NCBI RefSeq assembly: GCF_040676675.1
Contig: NZ_JBFAPK010000069.1
Coordinates: 1-18,130 of the forward strand
Direction of reading: 5' to 3'
Length of the DNA stretch: 18,130 bases
DNA from: JBFAPK01 sp040676675
GTDB taxonomy: Bacteria > Actinomycetota > Actinomycetes > Mycobacteriales > Micromonosporaceae
Shown here: piece after piece, positions 13,901-18,130 of the stretch
Position numbering within the stretch: position 1 is the stretch's first letter
Layout: the number at the start of each line of letters is the position of its first letter
The notes under the pieces: generated by a model
What the model saw: the letters and a program-made list of their open reading frames with translations, nothing else
What the model was told of the DNA's origin: nothing
The model's database searches: none
Made by a program: the position numbers and the translations under genes

Positions 13901-14536
13901 GTGTCGATCATCCGGGAATTCGTCCGCCATCCCTTCCGTACCGGGGCCGTGGCCGCCAGCTCGCGGTGGCTCGCCCGGGCCATGACCGACGGACTCGGCC
14001 TGGAGCAGGCGCGGGTGGTGGTGGAGCTGGGACCGGGTACGGGGGCGATCACCTCGGCCATCCTGCCCCGGCTCGCCCCGGGCGCCCGCCTGGTCGCGGT
14101 CGAGCTGAACCCGACACTCGCCGCCCAACTGGCGGATCGGCACCGGGACCGGCCGATCGAGGTAGTCAACGGATCCGCGGCCGACCTGGCGGAACTCGTC
14201 GGGGAACGGGTCGACGCGGTGGTCTCCGGGCTGCCCTGGGCGGTGATGCCCGAGTCGGTGCAGCGCGGCATCCTCGACTCCGTGGCCGAGGTGCTGCGGG
14301 ACAACGGCAGCTTCGCCACCTTCGCGTACGTGCACGCGGCGTGGAGCCCGCCGGCCCGCCGCTTCGCCGCCGAACTGGCGGGCCGGTTCGCCGTACTCGA
14401 ACGCAGCCCGGTCGTCTGGCCGAACCTGCCGCCGGCGTTCGTGCACCGCGCCGTGATGCCCCGCCGCGGTCCCGGCGCGACTGCCGCCGCGAGGCCGGCC
14501 GCCGCCCCGGTCGCGGCGCCGGTGGCCGGCGCCTGA
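13901..14536 (+). CDS. Class I SAM-dependent methyltransferase, PmtA-like
   Basis: The 211-residue product starts at GTG 13901 (MSIIREFVRHPFRTGAVAAS). Motif I is VELGPGTGAIT (Glu42-Gly48), the acidic end of strand 2 is Glu68 in VAVELNP, and motif IV reads SGLPW (109-113). The N-terminal FVRHPFRTGAVAASSRWLA and the SGLPW motif resemble bacterial phospholipid N-methyltransferases of the Rhodobacter PmtA type and the related KsgA-like fold. Methylation of phosphatidylethanolamine is the best guess, but rRNA or small-molecule substrates are not excluded. The last 20 residues are an Ala/Pro-rich tail. Nothing suggests an operon: it is divergent from kinase 2 and convergent with the MobA-like gene, with 22 bases between stops. 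Confidence 0.85.
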   Translation: MSIIREFVRHPFRTGAVAASSRWLARAMTDGLGLEQARVVVELGPGTGAITSAILPRLAPGARLVAVELNPTLAAQLADRHRDRPIEVVNGSAADLAELVGERVDAVVSGLPWAVMPESVQRGILDSVAEVLRDNGSFATFAYVHAAWSPPARRFAAELAGRFAVLERSPVVWPNLPPAFVHRAVMPRRGPGATAAARPAAAPVAAPVAGA

Positions 14537-14558
14537 CGACGGGGCCGGCCGTCCCCGG

Positions 14559-15185
14559 TCAGACCCCGACGCGCTGCGGCGGTACGGTCAGCCCGTAGAG
14601 CGCCATCAGCTCGGGGGTGTCCACCCGGCTGCCGTCGGCCACCGTGTCGCAGGCGATGTCGACGATCTGCCGCTTGTGTGCCAGCAGGTACGGCCGGGCG
14701 CCGACGTCGGCGTTGGCCAGGGTGGCGATGCCGGACCAGTGTCGGCGGCCGAAGAGCATCGGGTAGCCGCGCAGCCCGTTGTAGGTGGCGCAGACCAGCG
14801 CGTCCGGGTACGGCAGGGCGGCCACCCGGCGGATCGCCTGCACCGTCAGGCCGGGCATGTCGACCGGTATCACCACGACCGCCTCGACGTCCCGGTCGGC
14901 GATCGCGCCGAGGCCCAGGCGCATGGACGAGCCGATGCCGGTGCCCCAGGAGCGGTTCACCACGATCCGCGCGCCGGTCAGGTCGGCGCTCTGCCGCGCC
15001 TGCTCGGCGCCGGCGCCGAGTACCACCACGACCGGTCCGCAGCCGGCCGCGCGCAGCGTACCGAGCGCCCGGTCGAGCAGCGGCTTCTCCCCCTGGTGCA
15101 GCAGCGCCTCGGGGCCACCGATGCGGCGGCCACCCCCGGCGGCGATGATCATCCCGGCGATGCGGCTGTTCCCCGTCGTACGCAC
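14559..15185 (-). CDS. MobA-like NTP transferase (nucleotidyltransferase family)
   Basis: The 208-residue product begins with the nucleotide-binding loop GMIIAAGGGRRIGG (11-24), continues through VVVLGAGAEQAR and NRSWGTGIGSSMRLGL, and carries the metal-binding VIPVDMPGLT. RGYPMLFGRRHW and the C-terminal VDTPELMAL segment complete the MobA/MocA fold. Family members attach GMP or CMP to molybdopterin or act on other nucleotide-linked substrates. The usual Pro-Lys of the signature (GxPKALL) is Pro25-Glu26 here (GGPEALL), so activity or substrate may differ. No molybdoenzyme gene is nearby, which leaves the role open. The start GTG at 15185 has only a poor Shine-Dalgarno; a TAAATC about 45 bases upstream could be its -10. 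Confidence 0.85.
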   Translation of the reverse strand: MRTTGNSRIAGMIIAAGGGRRIGGPEALLHQGEKPLLDRALGTLRAAGCGPVVVVLGAGAEQARQSADLTGARIVVNRSWGTGIGSSMRLGLGAIADRDVEAVVVIPVDMPGLTVQAIRRVAALPYPDALVCATYNGLRGYPMLFGRRHWSGIATLANADVGARPYLLAHKRQIVDIACDTVADGSRVDTPELMALYGLTVPPQRVGV

Positions 15186-15249
15186 ACCGGTCCCAACGAC
15201 TCGGCACCGCCACGGTCGCGGGCGTTGTGTGGGGATTTAGTCCGCTATG

Positions 15250-16188
15250 TCACCCGGTCGTGGCGCGTGCCGCCGTCCGGAACCACTCGACCGTCGCCGC
15301 GACGCCCTCGGCGTGCGGGGTGACCCGCCCCGGCCCGAACGCCGCCCGGAACGCCGAGTCGTCCACCACCCACGGCCGGTCCCGCTGGTACCAGGTCTCG
15401 CCCAGCTCCCGCACCACCGGGTTGACCAGCCCGACGACCCGCTGCATGCCCCGCCCGAAGCCCGCGATCCGCGTGCGCCCGCCCACCGCCGCCCGGACCA
15501 GCCCGAGGAACTCCCGCCCGGTCACCGGGGCGTCGACCGGCAGGTGCCAGGCCCGCCCGTCGGCCTCCGAACGCTCGCCGAGGGTGACCAGACCGGCGGC
15601 GACGTCGGGCAGGTAGGAGACCGTGTGCGGCTGGTCGAGGTCGCCGACCCAGCGCGCGGTCCTCCCGGCCACGGCCGCCGCGAAGACGGTCGGCCCGATG
15701 ATCGTGTTCAGGCCGCCCGGACCGTAGTAGTCGGAGGCGCGACCCATCGTGGCGCGTACCCGCCCCTCCCGGTGCGCGGCCAGGATCAGCTCGGCGACCT
15801 CCGCGCGGGCCCGCCCCTTCGGGTTGCTGGCGGCGTGGGGCAGCTGCTCGGTCATCGGTCCGTCGACCGGGCCGTACATGTAGAGGTTGTCGGCCATGAC
15901 CAGCTTGGCCCCGGCGGCCTGCGCCCCGGCGAGCACCGTCCGGGTCAGGTCCGGGAATTCCGCGGCCCAACGGGCGTACGGCGGCTGGGCGCACTGGTAG
16001 ACGACGGCGGCGCCCTCGCAGGCGGCGACGGCGCCCTCCGTCGTGGCGATGTCCGCGCGGAGGCCGTCCGGGCCGGACGCGCCCCGGCTGACCGCGCGCA
16101 CCCGATGCCCGCGCGCCCGCAGTTCGGCCAGGACCGCCCCGCCGACCGCGCCGGTACCACCCAGGACCACGTGCAGTGGGGACACCAT
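15250..16188 (-). CDS. Extended SDR (NAD-dependent epimerase/dehydratase type), atypical active site
   Basis: The 312-residue protein has an N-terminal Rossmann fold with HVVLGGTGAVGGAV (GxTGxxG, 10-16) for NAD(P), an Asp in LRADI at the usual strand, and YMYGPVDGPMTE where extended SDRs have VYG...P.TE. The catalytic YxxxK of the family should follow next, but the aligned segment reads NPKGRARAEVAE, with Lys124 and Arg128 in place of Tyr and Lys. It may therefore be a binding protein or use another mechanism; the same replacement may be normal in a subfamily I cannot check. ATG 16188 follows GGCGGGAGCGGG, an acceptable ribosome binding site. It starts 51 bases after the polymerase stop on the same strand, so the two may share a transcript. 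Confidence 0.87.
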   Translation of the reverse strand: MVSPLHVVLGGTGAVGGAVLAELRARGHRVRAVSRGASGPDGLRADIATTEGAVAACEGAAVVYQCAQPPYARWAAEFPDLTRTVLAGAQAAGAKLVMADNLYMYGPVDGPMTEQLPHAASNPKGRARAEVAELILAAHREGRVRATMGRASDYYGPGGLNTIIGPTVFAAAVAGRTARWVGDLDQPHTVSYLPDVAAGLVTLGERSEADGRAWHLPVDAPVTGREFLGLVRAAVGGRTRIAGFGRGMQRVVGLVNPVVRELGETWYQRDRPWVVDDSAFRAAFGPGRVTPHAEGVAATVEWFRTAARATTG

Positions 16189-16238
16189 CCCGCTCCCGCC
16201 TCAGACTCTCGAACTCCAAGCCGCGACGCGCCTCGCGT

Positions 16239-17981
16239 TCAGTGCGCGTCGGCGTAGCATTCCACCACCGCGAGGTCCAGCGGGAAGCGGACCGGGGTGT
16301 CCGCGCCGAAGAGCAGCCGGCCGGCGCGTACCGCCGCCTCGGCGACCAGCCCGGCCACCGTCTCCGCCTCCTCGGCCGGGCAGTGCACCACCACCTCGTC
16401 GTGCTGGAAGAAGACCAGCTCGGCGGCGAGTCCGCGCAGCTGCGCCCGGAGGATGGCGAGCAGCGCCAGGGCCCACTCCGCGGCGGTCGCCTGGATGACG
16501 AAGTTGCGGGTGAAGCGGCCCCGGGCCCGGGCCGCCGACCGGCCACGGGAACGGCCGCCGTCCCCGCCCGGCCCGTCGCCACCCTCGCCGCCCGTGGGGT
16601 CGCCGGCCGGATCCGGCTCGTACCCGCCCGAGTCCTCCTCCGGATCGCGCAGCCCCACCGAGGCGGGCGGGCAGGTACGGCCGAGCCAGGAGCGGACCAG
16701 TCCCCCCGCCTCGCCGGTACGCGCCGCCGACTCGACGTACTCGAAGGCGGTCGGGTAACTGCGCCGCAGTACCGCCAGCGCGGGCAGCGCCGATCCGCCG
16801 GTCTGCCCGTACATGGCGCCGAGCAGGGCCACCTTGGCGCGGGCCCGGTCGCCGCCGAACGCGTCCCGGGCCAGGGCGGTGTAGAGGTCCCCGGTGCCCG
16901 CGGCGGCGGCCAGCCGGGCGTCGCCGGAGACCGCGGCGAGCACCCGCGGCTCCAGTTGCCCGGCGTCGGCGACCACGAAGCGCCACCCCGGGTCGGCCAC
17001 CACCGCCCGCCGGATCACCTTCGGAATCTGGAGCGCCCCGCCACCCCGGGTGGCCCACCGGCCGGAGACCACCCCGCCCGGAACGTATTCCGGGCGGAAC
17101 CGGCCGGCGTGCACCCAGGCGTCCCGCCAGGCCCAGCCGTGCGCGGTCCAGATCCGGTAGAGCTCCTTGTACTCCAGCAGCAGCGGTACCGCCGGGTGGT
17201 CCACGCCGCGCAGCACCCAGGCCCGCGTGTTGGGCAGCTCCACCCCGGCCCGGGCGAACGCGCGCAGCACCTCGGCCGGCGAGTCGGCGTGCAGCTGCCG
17301 CAGGCCGAACGTCTCGGCGATGCGGGCGGCCAGCTCGGCCAGCCGCCGGGGCGGACCGCCGACCGGCGACGGCTCGCCCAGCAGCTCGACCAGCAACGCG
17401 TCGTGCACGTCGCCGCGCCAGGGCAGCCCGGCGGCGCCCATCTCGACCCCGAGCAGCGCGCCGGCCGACTCGGCCGCCACGAGCAGCCGGAACCGGCCCG
17501 GCCGCTCGGTCGCGGCGATCCGGGCGAGCTGGTCGGCGTGTACGCGTACCAGCTCCTCCAGCCCGAGCCCCGGCGGGCCCGGCACCGCGTCGAAGAGCGC
17601 GCCCTGCCCGTCGCCGGGCGGCGCGGCCGGCCGGGGCGGCGGATCGGGCGGCACCGGCGCCCCGGTGAGCCGGGCCCAGGCCGCGGCCGGGGCCCGCGGC
17701 TCCCCCCACCGGCCGGCGTGGCCGAGCAGCAGCGCCTCGGTCAGCTCGACGTCGTGACAGCGCTCGACCCGCGCGCCGGCCCGGTACAGCGCGGGGTAGA
17801 CGGTGGCGGTGCTGCCCCAGACCCAGCGCGCGGCGGCGGGGCCGGCCGGGGCGGCGGCCTCCCGGGCGGCGACGGCGGCGGCCAGGTCGGCGACCCGCTC
17901 GACCGGGCCGGCGGGACGGCCGTCGGGCTCCAGCGGGCACAGTTCGCCGCCGCCCCCGTCGCCCGCCACCACCGCGATCAT
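16239..17981 (-). CDS. Stand-alone family A DNA polymerase (DNA polymerase I-like)
   Basis: The 580-residue product has the polymerase I palm and fingers motifs: motif A VVADAGQLEPRVLA (Asp339), motif B RAKVALLGAMYGQTGG (Lys383, Tyr391), NFVIQATAAEWA, and motif C FFQHDEVVV (His527-Asp528-Glu529). Metal-binding Asp339 and Asp528 are both kept, so it should polymerise. There is no 5' nuclease domain. The N-terminal 200 residues occupy the place of the 3'-5' exonuclease, but I find no DxE or YxxxD residues there, so proofreading is doubtful. A Gly/Asp/Arg-rich insert of about 50 residues (about 435-485) separates fingers from palm. Actinobacteria often carry such a protein, annotated as bifunctional exonuclease/polymerase, beside full-length polA. 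ATG 17981 or the adjacent GTG 17984 is the start; CAGAAT 7 bases before the GTG suggests a leaderless mRNA. Confidence 0.9.
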   Translation of the reverse strand: MIAVVAGDGGGGELCPLEPDGRPAGPVERVADLAAAVAAREAAAPAGPAAARWVWGSTATVYPALYRAGARVERCHDVELTEALLLGHAGRWGEPRAPAAAWARLTGAPVPPDPPPRPAAPPGDGQGALFDAVPGPPGLGLEELVRVHADQLARIAATERPGRFRLLVAAESAGALLGVEMGAAGLPWRGDVHDALLVELLGEPSPVGGPPRRLAELAARIAETFGLRQLHADSPAEVLRAFARAGVELPNTRAWVLRGVDHPAVPLLLEYKELYRIWTAHGWAWRDAWVHAGRFRPEYVPGGVVSGRWATRGGGALQIPKVIRRAVVADPGWRFVVADAGQLEPRVLAAVSGDARLAAAAGTGDLYTALARDAFGGDRARAKVALLGAMYGQTGGSALPALAVLRRSYPTAFEYVESAARTGEAGGLVRSWLGRTCPPASVGLRDPEEDSGGYEPDPAGDPTGGEGGDGPGGDGGRSRGRSAARARGRFTRNFVIQATAAEWALALLAILRAQLRGLAAELVFFQHDEVVVHCPAEEAETVAGLVAEAAVRAGRLLFGADTPVRFPLDLAVVECYADAH

Positions 17982-18101
17982 CACGGGCCCGATTCTGCCC
18001 GTGACCACCGACAACCAGCCCACCCCGCCCCACCACCCACCTCGCCGATCTAGGGCAAATCCACGGGTGGGTGTGTCAGTGACGGGGGTTGTGCCGAGGA
18101 C

Positions 18102-18122
18102 GGGGGGGGGGGGGGGGGGGGG
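18102..18122. repeat. 21-base G homopolymer near the window end
   Basis: Twenty-one consecutive G residues are followed by TTGTGTGG. The run lies at the end of the window in non-coding DNA, and no other homopolymer of this size is present. It may be a poly-G sequencing or contig-edge artefact rather than biology. The sequence 18024-18130 otherwise holds no gene that I can see. Confidence 0.85.
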
Positions 18123-18130
18123 TTGTGTGG

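Noticed and set aside
12431..14446. N-terminal extension of response regulator 2 to about 894 residues
   Set aside because: The extension is the shadow of histidine kinase 2 in another frame. The receiver domain begins at ATG 12430, which overlaps the kinase stop.

Overview
The window looks like chromosomal DNA from a high-GC actinomycete, most likely Micromonosporaceae (Micromonospora-like). This rests on very strong G/C bias at third codon positions, frequent GTG starts, many starts without a Shine-Dalgarno sequence, and the gene families present. It is an inference from composition and protein style, not a database match. The window opens inside a glycosyltransferase gene and ends in a 21-base G run that may be a sequencing or assembly artefact. 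I see no tRNA, rRNA, CRISPR array, transposase, integrase or attachment site.

Layout. 1-813: C-terminal part of a GT4 glycosyltransferase. 909-2471: membrane-anchored Ser/Thr kinase with an unassigned exported domain. 2472-2872: the only gene-free stretch over 300 bases. 2873-3682: YdjM/DUF457-type membrane hydrolase, ending at a perfect 18-bp hairpin shared with the convergent gene at 3747-5243 (polytopic membrane protein of unknown function). 5311-7289: histidine kinase and NarL-type regulator with overlapping stop and start (module 1). 7353-8105: divergent sirtuin. 8147-8215: a large 17-bp-arm inverted repeat between convergent genes. 8240-10153: secreted SGNH/CE3-like esterase with three beta-type repeats. 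10308-11591: secreted phospholipase-D-like protein. 11650-11743: five tandem 19-bp repeats. 11762-13731: a second, similar kinase/regulator pair (module 2). 13901-14536: divergent PmtA-like SAM methyltransferase. 14559-15185: MobA-like nucleotidyltransferase. 15250-16188: atypical extended SDR. 16239-17981: stand-alone family A DNA polymerase without a recognisable exonuclease active site.

How the genes may work together. Two paralogous two-component pairs lie on the minus strand, each with downstream same-strand genes: pair 1 precedes the polytopic membrane protein, and pair 2 precedes two exported proteins (PLD-like, then SGNH). Both pairs are divergent from a single plus-strand gene (sirtuin; methyltransferase). 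These are reasonable local regulons to test, but the sequence does not prove co-regulation. The remaining genes look like independent accessory-metabolism or housekeeping units.

No clearly new multi-gene defence or biosynthetic system is visible. The points most worth a second look are the repeats (8109-8215, 11650-11743), the recurring TANNNT-near-start promoter arrangement, the nested palindrome between the module 2 kinase and the methyltransferase, and several enzymes with altered catalytic motifs (SDR, PLD first motif, polymerase exonuclease domain, MobA-like signature).
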